A stretch of 64,000 nt of DNA from Gambelia wislizenii (GCA_030847615.1 JAUMIR010000001.1:166815001-166879000); one strand, 5' to 3'. Shown: positions 1 through 10,929, numbered from the stretch's first letter. The notes: generated by a model not told the origin, from the sequence alone. Numbers and translations are program-made.

Positions 1-1
1 A

Positions 2-1651
2 ACTCCCAGTAGAGAAAGTGAGGATGAAAGAGACAGAACAGCAGATTTTATTCCCAGGCGTAGTCATAGAGTTAGAAAGCCTCCAGATAGGTTTGTTGTG
101 ACAAAGGCAAGAGCTTGTTTAGCAGTAGAGGAGCCTGAAAGTTTTGAAGAATTGGAAAGTTATTCTAGTGAAGAACAGGAAAGATGGTTTGATGCAATGG
201 ATAATGAGTTTGGTTGCCTGGTAAATAAAGATGTTTTTGAAATTGTTGACAGACCCAAAGACAAGAAAGTAATTGGTTGTAAATGGGTATACAAAAGGAA
301 AGAAATGCCAGATGGAAGTATCAAATATAAAGCTAGGTTAGTGGCTAAGGGTTTTGCACAACAGCAGTATGAGAACTATGATAAGACATATTCTCCAACT
401 GCAAAGCCAGAAAGTCTGAGAATGGTTCTAGCTGTAGCAGTAAAAAGGAATTTAGTTGTAGAACATTTTGATTTTGAGACAGCTTACTTGAATGCGGTTC
501 TGGATGAAGAAATATTTATGGAACAGCCACAAGGTTTCGAAGAAAATGGTAGTCAGAGAGTATATAAATTAAAGAAAGCGTTGTATGGTTTAAAACAAAG
601 TGCCAGAGCGTGGAATCTGTGCATCAATGATGAGCTAGTTAAGCTAGGTTACAAGAGGAGCATTGCAGATGCTTGTGTTTATACAAAAGGAGACATAGTA
701 TTAGTGATTTATGTAGATGATTTGTGCGTATCAGCAAAGTCAAAACAGGAAATTGAGTCAGTAAAAAGAGAATTGTCTGAGAAGTTTGTTTTGAAGGACT
801 TAGGTGTATTGAAGTCTTATTTAGGGATTTGCGTTGAATGGACAGAAGAAGGACATTGTTTATTAAGTCAGAGAAATAAAATTGAAAGACTGATTGAAAA
901 GTGTGGATTACAGAATGCAAAAATAGTAAGAGCTCCAATGACAACTGGTTTTGTGTCTGAGAAAACAACTAGAGCGTTTGAGGACAAGACTTTCTTCAGA
1001 AGTATAATAGGATCTTTACAATTCATATCTTGCCATACCAGACCAGACATTTCTTATGCTGTAAATGTATTGTCTAGAAGGGTTAATGATCCAAAAATTG
1101 AAGACTGGACAGCGGTAAAACATTTGTTGAGATATTTGAAAGGAACCGTAGATAGGAAATTGATAATAAGAAACAATAGTTCAGATCTAGATTGTTATGT
1201 AGACAGTTCATTTGCATCAGAATTAGGAGACAAGAAGTCAGTTACAGGAATGATAATTAAATATAGTGAAAGTCCAATAGTTTGGAGAAGTAGAAAACAA
1301 ACTAATGTAGCGTTAAGCACAACGGAAGCAGAATTCGCTGCTTTGAATGAGATAGTAAATGAGGTACAGTGGATTAAGCAATTGCTAAATGATTTAAATG
1401 AAAGTTACAAGATACCAGTGGAAATTCTGGAAGATTCACAGTCATGCATAGCGATGGCTGAAACTGAAAGTTTGAAGAACAGAACAAAATATGTTGGTGT
1501 AAGATATCAAAATGTGCGAGACATGGTTCAGAAGGGTGAAATAGAATTGAGATATATAGAAACACAACACAACATAGCAGATTTGTTCACAAAAGCATTG
1601 ACAGCAGAAAAACATGAAAGGCTGACACAAATGGTTGGAATGACATTGTAA
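2..1651 (+). CDS. Ty1/copia pol polyprotein, C-terminal part (RT-RNase H), cut by window edge
   Basis: The frame is open from base 2 to a TAA at 1649-1651, about 549 codons. The first GTG/ATG-like codon at 98 is not a real start, because the pol frame enters from outside the window. The sequence shows the copia linker with an R-x-R-x-R-K-P-P-D-R type motif (about 59-93), then the reverse transcriptase start (GCKWVYKRK, about 272-298) and the catalytic YVDD at 710-721. RNase H follows, with the YVDSSFAS aspartate (near 1198), TTEAEF (near 1320), an EDSQS aspartate (near 1432) and the terminal DLFTKAL (from 1580). The product would copy the element's RNA into DNA in cytoplasmic particles. No stop or frameshift is seen here. 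The residue where copia RNase H normally has His-x-Asp reads Tyr-Val-Gly (1490-1498), which may impair activity. The family call is secure; gag, protease and most of integrase lie outside the window. Confidence 0.93.
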   Translation, partial: TPSRESEDERDRTADFIPRRSHRVRKPPDRFVVTKARACLAVEEPESFEELESYSSEEQERWFDAMDNEFGCLVNKDVFEIVDRPKDKKVIGCKWVYKRKEMPDGSIKYKARLVAKGFAQQQYENYDKTYSPTAKPESLRMVLAVAVKRNLVVEHFDFETAYLNAVLDEEIFMEQPQGFEENGSQRVYKLKKALYGLKQSARAWNLCINDELVKLGYKRSIADACVYTKGDIVLVIYVDDLCVSAKSKQEIESVKRELSEKFVLKDLGVLKSYLGICVEWTEEGHCLLSQRNKIERLIEKCGLQNAKIVRAPMTTGFVSEKTTRAFEDKTFFRSIIGSLQFISCHTRPDISYAVNVLSRRVNDPKIEDWTAVKHLLRYLKGTVDRKLIIRNNSSDLDCYVDSSFASELGDKKSVTGMIIKYSESPIVWRSRKQTNVALSTTEAEFAALNEIVNEVQWIKQLLNDLNESYKIPVEILEDSQSCIAMAETESLKNRTKYVGVRYQNVRDMVQKGEIELRYIETQHNIADLFTKALTAEKHERLTQMVGMTL

Positions 1652-1670
1652 GACACATACAATATTTTAT

Positions 1671-1682
1671 TTCGGAGGGGAT
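1671..1682 (+). other. polypurine tract of the copia element
   Basis: A purine-rich stretch (tttcggaggggat, core GGAGGGGA) sits directly before the TGTT that opens the 3' LTR. This is where plus-strand priming of an LTR retrotransposon is expected. The position, 20 bp after the pol stop, fits the copia layout. Confidence 0.7.
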
Positions 1683-1992
1683 TGTTAAGGAAAATGCAAC
1701 ATGGGACATACAGTGAAAGAAATAAAATATGTATGTGAAAGTCACAATGACTAAGCAAGAGCAATTATGGGGCTACACAGGTGAAACTGCTAATGTAATC
1801 TAGAAGGCCTGAGAGCCAAGGACAGAGGTACTGAATACAGATTGGAAACACCTGAGAATCATTAAGTGTACAAGGTGAAATGTTGAAATACATGGGTTGG
1901 TCTTAAGTATGGGTGGAACTATGTGGACCAATCAGAATGGAAGTACACACCCACTGGGTGGAAACTAATTAGTGGGTGGTGATAAACAATGG

Positions 1993-2000
1993 CTATAAAA
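1993..2000 (+). promoter_or_regulatory. TATA-like box in copia LTR
   Basis: The sequence CTATAAAA lies about 310 bp into the LTR and about 120 bp before the polyadenylation signal. This is the usual arrangement for an LTR promoter. No experimental start site is known. Confidence 0.5.
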
Positions 2001-2117
2001 TTGCAATGTTTGCCAATGTATTTTTGTGGTTGAGTAGAGGTGGAGTAGTTTGGAGATATTGTGGAGTAGTGTGTAGAGATTGTGATTTGTTGACCATATA
2101 GTATATTTATATAGAAG

Positions 2118-2123
2118 AATAAA
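2118..2123 (+). terminator. AATAAA polyadenylation signal in copia LTR
   Basis: A canonical AATAAA lies in the second half of the LTR, followed by GT/T-rich sequence. It would define the end of the R region of the element RNA. Confidence 0.5.
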
Positions 2124-2306
2124 GTAGGTTTTATATAAAACTACTGAGTTGCCTGAGTGAATCCTGGAGACGTTTTGGAGACACCTGGAGAAGAGTGAGA
2201 AGGCTTGGAGAGTTTGTCAGGATCTTCAGCCTATTCTCTGAAACTCTGCTGCTTTGGAGGAAAGCATTAACCACTGATCTAAGCTGGTTGGCTCTGCTGC
2301 TTAACA

Positions 2307-3743
2307 AGGTGGTGAGTTTGAGCCAGAGGTGAAGAGCTGCAACTCCCATCATCCCTGAAGCAAGTTGCAGTAGATACACATACTGTATTAATGAAAGAAA
2401 ATCTATATTGGTGTACCAAACACAGAGATGTCTTATTTCTATAGCAACTTTATTTTCAGCTCCTTTTCAAGTAATTTAAACAACCTGATCACTGAGGTGT
2501 TGGAAGACAAAAGATTTTACTTCTTTAAATTAACACCTTTGTCAGGAATATACAGAAAGAGGTGCATACATTACAACTTAAAAGAAAAAACTCACCATGG
2601 TTAAATTATTTATATCATTTTTAAGTATTTAGAATATTTATATGCAACCTTTCAACAAAAAGTTCTAAGTGATTTACATAGCAAATTTCAGTAACAGTGT
2701 AACCATTCTAACACATCTTTAGGATCAGAGCCATCTTTTAGGAGTAAGGAGTATACATTAAGTGGAATGTAAATTCCCTACAGTCAACCCCCCCTCTCAT
2801 TATTTTTAATCAAAGACATATTTTAGTATTGAAAACAATTAAATTAAGAGGAAAGCATATTCCCCATGATTAACCTACAATGGGATTTTCTCAGAAGCTC
2901 AATTCTTCCATTCAGTAAAGAGGTTAAAGTGGAGAGCTACAGTCTGGATGATGTTGTCTACATAGATGTTGTCTACATGGGCCATATGATGGTTGATTTT
3001 TAGGGTTACCAGTCCTGTGGATAGTCTCTACTATAGGTGAGGCTGTCCTCTTCAGACTGTAGATCACCACATGCAGAAAGTGACCATAGAGGTAGGCAGT
3101 ATTAGTGTATTCCCTTCTTTGTATTTTTATTTTGACTCTTACTGAACTCCTGAGATAACTGTCTCAGCAAATAGAATTGCCAATTAAGCATGTCTATTGG
3201 CTAACAGCAAATGACAAAACAAAGCATGCTAAATTCTTGATAAAGAAATTCATGTACAGATGTTTTTTACCATGGGGAGGGGGACCTCTGGGGAAAAAAA
3301 ACAAGGTTAAGTATCTAGTCTGTGACAAGGTGAGGAGTGGGTGGGAAGGAGGGATATCCACTGCTTCTGATTGTTTACCTGAACAAGGAGACTAGCCTTG
3401 GACAATGGGAGCAGAGAGAACCCAGAAACAAGGGAGTGTCCCACACTTCACCAGCCAGCAGAAGCAAGAAGATGTCTTGCAGGGTGGGAAACCTGAGACA
3501 GAGTTTAGAGGCTGAGCAGGAAAGTTCAAAGGGATGTGTGAAGGAGGCGTCAAGAGGATCAAGCCATGGAGGATGAAGGCAGGCAGGAAGAGAAGGTAAT
3601 AAAAAGCTGGAGTGTTACCCTACAAGCTCGGGGATCTTAAGGACCCTCTAAATATCAATATTAATTTGGGGAATTAATATACTCAGCTTGGCTATGCGAG
3701 AGGGGGCAACAGATAGCAGGACCTTTTGACCTATGTATTCCGG
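2307..3743. other. unassigned non-coding stretch with an L2-type tail remnant
   Basis: No gene is visible. At about 2630-2700 there is a minus-strand remnant of the LINE 3' tail seen elsewhere in the window (reverse of '...GTAAATC...AAGGTTGCATATAAAT'). The region 3330-3740 is purine-rich and ends in an AT-rich, partly palindromic run (3650-3680). Reading frames at 3177-3395 and 3337-3576 have no recognisable domain. Confidence 0.4.
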
Positions 3744-4012
3744 TATTTATTTATTTATTTATTTATACCCCACTCTTCAGCCACAAGGCTATCAGAGCGG
3801 CTTACAAATTCTTTTAAGCAATAGCAATTTACACATCTACACTGCATTAAGCAGTTTCCAATGTGTGTTAGCTAATTGCCCCCACAAGCCGAGTACTCAT
3901 TTTACCAACCTACGAAAGGATGGAAGGCTGAGTGAACCTTGGAGCCCTGTGGAACTGAACTTGCAATGTGGTGACTTGCAGTACTGGCATTTAACCACTG
4001 CGCCACCAGGAG
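3744..4012 (-). mobile_element. tRNA-derived SINE with L2-like tail
   Basis: Read on the minus strand it opens with a tRNA-like head containing TGGCGCAGTGGTTAAATGC (an A-box-like region) and a diverged B box. It continues through a unique body and ends in GTAAGCCGC...GTGGGGTATAAATAAAT with an (ATAA)n tail at 3744-3768. The head and tail match what is known of lizard tRNA SINEs mobilised by L2-type LINEs. No clear target duplication is visible. Confidence 0.7.
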
Positions 4013-4014
4013 GA

Positions 4015-4722
4015 GACGTTAAGCTAGACAGTACAATTATTAGTTTTATTGAGAAAGCAGTAATAACAACGTTCACACACACAGGCTTCAAGCATTCATA
4101 CAAGGCTAGTGAACAGAGTAGAAAGTATCAGTACAGAGGAGGGAGGTTGTTCTTGGGTGATACTGTGCTGATCTGGTCTGAGATGAGATCATGGAAGAAA
4201 CCCACGAGTGGGGGTCCCAAAGCTGGAATGGTGACACAGTCTGATGTGGAGTCCAGAAGCAGGGAAACTGTGCACACTTGAGTGGGGTTTCGGAAGGTTT
4301 TATATACACAATAATTTCCTTCAGGGGATGGGATTTAGAGTAAAAGACAATGCTTCTCGGAGGTTCTCAGGGTTAGACTGTGGATGTTCCAGATATGCTA
4401 ACAACCCTTAAAGTGCTGTTACTTTGTAATTGAATAGAGGAAGCAACTCTCTTTGTTTGGGGGAAGGCAAAGGTATGAGGGATCTCTACAAACTTGAGTA
4501 TCTCAAGCTTAGGCTGATGGGATCAGCCAGATATTCAGGCAAGATGTTGCCTTGCAAATTATTTTCCTTTGGGATTTGGGCTGGCCCCTCCTTAGCTCAT
4601 ACCTGGCTGAGTCTTAGTGCTAATCCTTTGGAATTCCTGGTTGTTGTGGAATTCCCAGTTAACTGGCCACACTGTGTAGAAGGCCACATTTGGCCAAATT
4701 ATTAAATTTTGCCAAGTATTAC
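4015..4722 (-). mobile_element. LTR-like fragment on the minus strand
   Basis: On the minus strand there is a TATA box (GTGTATATAAAACC, plus coordinates about 4300-4313) and, about 250 bp downstream, CTCAATAAAAC (4043-4053). This spacing looks like the U3-R part of an LTR. The outer limits are not defined: no TG...CA pair with a target duplication was found, so both coordinates are approximate. It could also be an unrelated repeat. Confidence 0.3.
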
Positions 4723-5064
4723 ATATATGAGGCAGGGGTGTCAGGGTACGTAACACGAGGATGGAGGAGTGAGGGATGGTGGGCAGAAAAGGATGGGTGG
4801 TGCTGGAAGGTAGGGACTAGAAACAGAGGAAGGTGGTGGAGGAACACAAAGGAGAGAGAGAGAGGTGATGGAGAGTGACAAGAGAGACAGGCTCAGGTAG
4901 GAGGGGAAGCCAAAGGAAGATGAGAAAATGTTAGGGTGGGATACAAGTTGCAGGAGGAAGGGTCAAGCATAGAGGAGGTGGATGGAAGAATTGGTGAGAG
5001 AGAGGAAGACAAAAGGCCTGTGAAGATAAGACAAGGTGAGGTGGATGAGACAGGTGTAGAAATA
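4723..5064. other. purine-rich spacer, nothing recognised
   Basis: The strand is rich in GGA/GA runs (for example 4850-4868). No gene or known repeat is recognised. Long frames here are caused by the lack of stop codons in purine-rich DNA. Confidence 0.5.
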
Positions 5065-5990
5065 GGGTCAGTGCTATTCAACATCTTTATCAATGACTTG
5101 GATGAGGGAATAGAGGGCATACTTATCAAGTTTGCAGATGACACCAAATTAGGAGGGGTAGCTAATACCCCAGAGGACAGGATCAGAATCCAAAATGACC
5201 TTAACACATTAGAAAGCTGGGCCAAAACTAACAAAATGAATTCCAACAGGGAGAAATGTAGGATACTACACTTGGGAACTAAAAATGAAAAGCACAGATA
5301 TAAGATGGGTGAAACCTGGCTTGATGGCAGTACATGTAAAAGGGCTTTAGGAGTCTTAGTGGACCACAAGCTGAACATGAGCCAGCAGTGTGATGCGGCA
5401 GCTTAAAAAGCCAATGTGATTCTAGGTTGCATCAGTAGGAATATAGTGTCTAGATCAAGGGAAGTAATAGTGCCACTATATTCTGCTTTGGTCAGACTTC
5501 ACCTGGAATACTGTGTCCAGTTCTGGGCAGCACAATTCAAGAAGGATTTGAGAAGCTGGAACGTGTCCAGAGGAGGGTGACCAAAATGGTGGGATGTCTG
5601 GAAGCCATGCCCTATGAGGAGAGGCTTAAGGAGTTGGGTATGTTTAGTCTGGAGAAGAGAAGGTTGAGAGGGGACATGATGGCCATGCTTAAATATTTGA
5701 AGGGATGTCATACTGAGGATGGGGCAAGCTTGTTTTCTGCTGCTCCAGAGACTAGGACACAGAGCAATGTGTTCAAACTACAGGAAAAGAGATTCCACCT
5801 AAACATTAGGAAGAACTTTCTGACAGTAAGAGCTGTTCGGCAGTGGAATGTATTGCCTTGGAGTGTGGTGGAATCTCCTTCCTTGGAGGTTTTTAAGTAG
5901 AGGCTCGATGGCCATCTGTTGGGAATAATTTGATTGTATATTCCTGCATGGCTCTTGTTGTCTTTTCCAACTCTATGATTCTATGATTTT
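5065..5990 (+). pseudogene. 5'-truncated CR1 LINE with decayed RT C-terminus
   Basis: The translation begins at GSVLFNIFINDLD and contains the RT catalytic FADDTKLGG. It runs through the CR1 C-terminal region (LESWAKTNKMNSNREKC, then LGVLVDHKLNMSQQC). A TAA (5404-5406) interrupts the frame after three alanines and a frameshift lies near 5555. The frame resumes in 5577-5900 ([26 protein letters not shown]). The 3' end is the CR1 signature CTCTATGATTCTATGATT at 5972-5989. The sequence before 5065 no longer matches, so the copy is 5'-truncated, which is usual for CR1. It is not functional. Confidence 0.93.
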
Positions 5991-6478
5991 ATAAACAGGA
6001 ATTATCTTTGGAAAGCTCTCACCCCATATGGGAATCCAGCGAAGAGAGTCCTAAAGAGTGCATGTGAGAGAAGGAGATGCCCTCATTTGCCTGGGCTCCT
6101 TCTCAGGAAGGTGAGGAGACCTGGAGGAGGGCTTTTCACAAGGAAAACACTGGCCATTAGCATGCTAGTAGAGAGGCCACAAGGGTGAGGGTAAAATTGG
6201 TCTTGCAGTGGAAAGCATGAGGGGAGGGGGAGCTTGAGAAGGACTGTGGTAGGGAGTAGGACTGGAATGCTGAGTAAAAAGTAGGGTGAATTATCTGCTT
6301 CACCCACCTGCTGTGGGAGGCAAATGCAGCTCTTCATAACAAGAACACTATTATTACTTACCTGTGATTCTTGTAAAGACCAAAGCTGGTTGTATCATGT
6401 TTGAGAGTGCAAATAGTGCCTGCATCAAGTTGTGGATGTATAAACCTGTGGCACTAACAAAACTTAAATAAAGACTCA
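5991..6478. other. unassigned non-coding stretch
   Basis: No gene or repeat is recognised between the CR1 tail and the MITE starting at 6479. A run ending in AATAAAGACTC (6468-6478) directly precedes the MITE. Confidence 0.5.
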
Positions 6479-7058
6479 GGCCTCGTGTATATGATTAGGG
6501 GGAAAACCAGAATACCTTACAGTAATAGCATTTTGCAGCAGCAGTGACTTTTCTTAATGGCGTTTTTGCCCCCCCCCCACATAAGCCCCCATAGGTTTTG
6601 CATGCTAGATGGCGGCTGTGAGTGATTTATTCACGTTTGTACTTTGCCGCTGCCAAGCACTTTTTGATTAAACAGGAGAGCAAAACAAAACAAACAAAAC
6701 CCACACTCCATTTTATCACCTTAGTGATCACTCACTAAGAGTAAAATCCAATATGGCAGCAGCAGGTGCTTGCCCTGTTAGCAAGCCCCTACCCCTGCAC
6801 TCACCTGGCCAATCAGCTTTGTGCTTTTTCTCCTATGGGAAAGCAATTCAAAGTGAATCACTTGTCCCAATGAGCAGGAATGCGCATTCACCTCGCTGTT
6901 TTTTTTTAAAAAAAAAAACTATGGGAAAAGCCGTGAAGGCTTTTCCTGCATTGTTTTTGCCATTTTGGTTTCCCCTCTTCTGAATACAATGGATTGATGT
7001 GGGTTCCCATTTAGATGAGTTGTATTCCAAGAGGATGTTTTCACATTTGGACAACCCC
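6479..7058. mobile_element. MITE, family B2, 580 bp, TSD TCA
   Basis: The left end GGCCTCGTGTATATGA pairs imperfectly with the right end, which reads GGGGTTGTCCAAATG on the other strand. The triplet TCA flanks both sides (6476-6478 and 7059-7061). The interior shares long similarity with 15383-15977 and 51630-52193, including CCAATGAGCAGGAATG, 'aagatggc...gtgagtgaatta' and the block ending TTTTGCC...CCTTCTGAATACA. No transposase is encoded, so this is a non-autonomous DNA element. Confidence 0.75.
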
Positions 7059-8540
7059 TCAGTGTAGAAGTGGAACCCTACGTTTTGAAAAGTTAAAAAA
7101 AAAAAACAACAACCAGCATGGAGCTAGCATCTGGGGGCTTCTATGCCCTTGAGGCAAAGGGCACCTAAGCCACAGACCCTAAATGTGAAATTTGGCACAT
7201 GGTTTGCTCTTATGTGTCCATTTTTTTCTCTAATAAAAAGCTGAGGGCACTGAGCTGGATCAGGACTTTTAGTCAAGCAAGCTACGAGACTTGCATACCC
7301 CCCCAGCTGTCCTAATTTCACAGTTCCAGTTAATCCCCTGTCATCCCATTTTTCAGCTGCTTTTAAAGTCCCCCAGTTTCTCTCTCCCACTCCCACTTTC
7401 TCTTTTTCATCATCTTATTGCTGCAAGCTGAGTTCAGAGTGCAAAAATAGTTTGCACTCAACTCAACAGGGGAAGAGTAGAGGAGGGAGTGGGATCTTGC
7501 CCTTCCCAGTCAACATAGGCAAAAGCAAACTGACCCATCCTTTCCTAGCTTGTGTGTTCTTCCTCATGAATAACAGTTGCCATCTTGACCATACGCTGAT
7601 GTTGCTTGGCAACACATGTCCCAGTTTTCATCTGTGAAATGCTGGAGAGGAAAGAGTTGCTGTGATGTTAAAAAGCCTCCTTCCCAATCCCTTTGTAGCT
7701 GTTATTTCCTGGTTGAGTATGCAGTGACCACAGGGGGCCAGTTCTTATGGCATGGAAGTGTATTATCTAGTAATACAAGATGCCAAGAGTACAAACTGGG
7801 AAGGGCTTTTCATGCCATAAATTTAGAATGAATTATGGCAATGTGTTAAATGTTTTGGTTTTTTAAACAAATATTTCCAGGGTAGAAGTCAAGATTTTAC
7901 GGTTGTCAGATGGGGAAGATGAAAGTTATCTGCTCGGCTTGGCATTTGCCAGTTGGTGGACCCTAAAACAAATAGAAAATTCTATTTGTATTGTTATGTC
8001 CCAGACAAAACCAACTCTTCTTTGGGAACTACTAGAGGTCTGTATCCCAACAGTGTTATTCTGCTAGCACAACGTTCATTGCACTCATAGATGTGTAATC
8101 ACAGGATTAAGGTAAGTGCAGAATTCCACCTTTCCTTGCCTGCACATTTTTCCTTTCACCACCTTCACCTCTGCCACTGTGGTTACACTGCTGGTAGATC
8201 CTGCCAGAAGTTGAGATTTACACAAATAAACAGCCTTTTAGAAATGGTACATCACCTCTGTATTTTGACTTTGGAATCCAATTCCGCCAGTACATCTTTT
8301 CACTAATGTAGTCACCCTATCAGGTTAAAAGTACAAACTATAAAAAGTTCCTGTTATGATATCTGGGACAGAGGCAGCAGGTCAATGGAACACTTAGTGA
8401 GGAACGTTTTCCACATACTTTGGCATCATGCTCTTAACTTGACAACAGCACTGTGTTCTGAACAGATATGTAACACAATGTAGCCACAGCCAGCATGAGC
8501 ATCAGGCCTGATGCAGAACCAGGCATTTACCAGACTCTTA
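7059..8540. other. unassigned non-coding stretch
   Basis: No exon, RNA gene or repeat end is recognised. The region 7100-7450 has the texture of an old interspersed repeat (AATAAAAAGC at 7231, pyrimidine-rich 7320-7410) but I cannot name it. Small frames here have no domain. Confidence 0.4.
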
Positions 8541-9105
8541 ATCATAGAATTATAGAAGAGACCACAAGGGCCATCCAGTCCAACCCCCTGCCATGCAGGA
8601 ATACACAATCAAAGCATTCCTGGCAGATGGCCATCTAGCCTCTGCTTAAAAACCTCCAAAGAGGGAGACTCCACCACACTACGCAGTGCATTCCATTGCT
8701 AAACAGCTCTTGCTGTCAGGAAGTTCTTCCTAATGTTTTCCTGTAGTTTGAACCTATTGCTCCGTGTCCTAGTCTCTAGAGCAGCAGAAAAGAAGCTTGA
8801 CCCATCTTCAGTATGACATCCCTTCAAATATTTAAACATGGCTATCATGTCCCCTCTCAACCTTCTCTTCTCTAGACTAAACATGCCCAACTCCTTAAGC
8901 CTCTCCTCATAGGGCATGGCTTCCAGACCTCCCACTATCCTGGTCTCCCTCCTCTGGACACGTTCCATCTTCTCAATTTCCTTCTGGAATTGTGGTACCC
9001 TGAACTGGACATAGTATTCCAGGTGAGGTCTGACCAAAGCAGAATAGAATGGCACTATCACTTCCCTTGATCTAGACACTATACACCTATTGATGGGGCC
9101 CACCT
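8541..9105 (-). pseudogene. 5'-truncated CR1 LINE fragment
   Basis: On the minus strand the peptide runs [19 protein letters not shown], then [32 protein letters not shown] and LKGCHTEDG. This is the CR1 RT C-terminal region, the same segment as in the copy at 5065-5990. The tail is AATTCTATGATT on the minus strand at 8541-8552. It is inverted relative to that copy and lacks the RT catalytic part. The 5' limit near 9105 is estimated from loss of similarity. Confidence 0.9.
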
Positions 9106-9747
9106 TGCTCACATATATGTGTATTGTCTGACCTTTCATGCACACTTGGACCAAACATATATTTCTGTGTTTTTGTGTGCGCATGCACAATCTACCAATG
9201 TAAATGTGACAAATACATGAAACAAGTATTCTTGAAAGTAAAATGGAGCCAGACACAGATAATGTTTCCCCTACCATTTTACCACCCTGCACTTCTTGGA
9301 TTTTGCTTGACAAGTAGGAAATAATGGCATGGGATCCACGTCAGCTGAGAAAGGTGGCAACCCATCATCTTTCACCACTGACTTCTCCACTGTAATCACT
9401 GGTCAACATCTATCATCTCCCCAGGGCACATTTCCAGTGGTGGCACTAAGGGGGTGTGGAGAGGCTGAACTGCACCAGGGGAGGGGTGACACCAGACTTA
9501 GTGATGCCACAGCACATCCTCTTAACTTTATGCATTTCTAAAATTTACTTGAACAATTGAATGAGATCAGATGAAGGCTTCTTCTGTATCAAGCTCAAGC
9601 TTGCCTCTCAGATGTCTTTGTTCTAAAGACCTTAACCCTAACCCCAAGTATGTAAGGAGCTAGATGTAGTTAAAACAGTGAATGAAGAATATTCATTCTT
9701 CATTCCAAGGCCTCACCATTGCACTGAAAATGGTGGCTGGAATTTTG
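9106..9747. other. unassigned stretch containing a shared repeat piece and a small hairpin
   Basis: Only two things stand out: the segment at 9426-9513 that recurs at 57484-57573 (listed separately), and a perfect 10-bp stem AATGAAGAAT/ATTCTTCATT near 9680-9706. No gene is seen. Confidence 0.45.
9426..9513. repeat. interspersed repeat piece, also present at 57484-57573
   Basis: About 88 bp (from TCCAGTGGTGGCAC to TAGTGATGCCACAG) is alignable by eye with 57484-57573. Shared runs include GAGAGG.G.GGAGA.GCTGAAC and CTTAGTGATGCCACAG. The parent element is not identified. Confidence 0.6.
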
Positions 9748-10196
9748 TTGGGGAGTTATGAATGAATAACCTGGAGTTATACATTTGCAACTACATAGCC
9801 CCTAGTTTAGGAGACACATAGGGACAGTGAACATCCCCCAAGTCCCACTTACCAGGATGTAGCCTCTGAGATCAATGGGGGTCCATTGTTCTCTCCCTCT
9901 GGAAATAGCTGACTGACATTCTTGCTTCCACTCACATGAGCAATCTCTGAGATATGGGGAAATTGCAACAAGGACCCCACTTCTGACTATTTCAACAGAG
10001 TTTGCTTGTGGGAGATGGTGGGACTGTCAGTCAGCTGCTTCCTAAGCAACAGGGGAACATACCTCCATTGATCGCAATGGCTGCTGCCCAGTAAGTGGGG
10101 ATCAGGATGGGAGTCACTGTGTAGTTTCATAACTACAGTAGCTACACATTCGTAACTGCCCAATAGGATTCCAGTGATATGTCCATAACTCCTGGC
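9748..10196. mobile_element. foldback element (long imperfect inverted repeat)
   Basis: The left arm contains GGGGAGTTATGAATG, CCCACTTACCAGGATGTAGCC, GATCAATGGGGGT and AGCTGACTGACA. These recur in reverse complement in the right arm (TGTCAGTCAGCTGC, ACCTCCATTGATCGC, GCCCAGTAAGTGGGG, CATAACTCC). The arms are about 170-200 bp around a loop near 9930-10020. No protein is encoded. It looks like a foldback-type MITE; the exact ends are uncertain. Confidence 0.65.
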
Positions 10197-10300
10197 TCAG
10201 TTTAAGCTCTACCAACAGTTTATAATGTACTTATGAAAGACACATGGAGATGTGGCTGAATAATCATGGAATTTACTCTTTTATCTACAAGCATTAGAAG

Positions 10301-10320
10301 TGTGTATGTGTGTGTGTGTG
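10301..10320. repeat. (GT)n microsatellite
   Basis: GTGTGTATGTGTGTGTGTGTG followed by a short GA run. Confidence 0.85.
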
Positions 10321-10764
10321 TCAGAGAGAGGGGGGTCACTCAGAAACCTAGGGCTCAGTTACATGGTAGTTTTTATTGCGATAGCTTGCACTTTAGTGCA
10401 TTTTCGCACCACTGCTACATAGTTTACATAATTTACTGCGAAACTGGTTGCTCTGTTTAGTTTTCTGCTTTCTAGTTCCCACAGACATTGGTGGGGGGGC
10501 ATGGCCTCCCAAGCACATCTGGGGGAGGATGCCAGGAAGATGATAGGGAGGGAGGGAAAGAGAAAGAGAGAGAGAGAGAGAGCTGGCACCTTTCCTTCCT
10601 CTGATTACCAGAGGAATGCCTGCTAGTTTTCAGCCCTTAGCAGGGAGTACTCCCTCTTCTTCCCAAAATGAGAAGGGTGGGAGGAAGGAGGCAGCCTTTC
10701 AACCACCGAGGAGCTATCCCCCCGTCAAGCCCCCCTTCCCCTCATTCACTCTCTTTCCCTCCCC

Positions 10765-10768
<4 letters not shown>

Positions 10769-10820
<52 letters not shown>
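10769..10820. repeat. (TC)n(AC)n compound microsatellite
   Basis: About 14 TC units are followed directly by about 12 AC units, inside the family C element. A second, shorter compound array follows at 10873-10929. Confidence 0.95.
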
Positions 10821-10872
10821 GATCACAGCAGGGCGAGGGAGCGAACAGCCGGAGAAGCAGATCGCTAGTCAA

Positions 10873-10929
10873 TCTCTCTCTCTCTCTCACTCACTCACAC
10901 ACACTCTCTCTCTCTCTCACACACACACA
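10873..10929. repeat. (TC)n(AC)n(TC)n(AC)n compound microsatellite
   Basis: Alternating TC and AC blocks with TCAC spacers. It lies about 50 bp after the first array and probably arose from it by local duplication. Confidence 0.9.

Larger units (their letters stand above)
1683..2306 (+). mobile_element. 3' LTR of the Ty1/copia element (624 bp)
   Basis: It starts TGTTAA right after the polypurine tract and ends TTAACA, so the two ends are exact 6-bp inverted repeats, as expected for an LTR. Inside are a TATA-like box (1993-2000) and an AATAAA signal (2118-2123), spaced as U3-R. The 5' LTR is outside the window, so the target duplication cannot be tested; the base run after the end is AGGTG. 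The end coordinate is inferred from the inverted termini. Confidence 0.75.

Noticed and set aside
3733..4281. 182-codon plus-strand ORF
   Set aside because: It runs antisense across a minus-strand SINE and into LTR-like DNA; chance frame.
4893..5378. 161-codon minus-strand ORF
   Set aside because: It is antisense to the CR1 RT fragment and has no recognisable domain.
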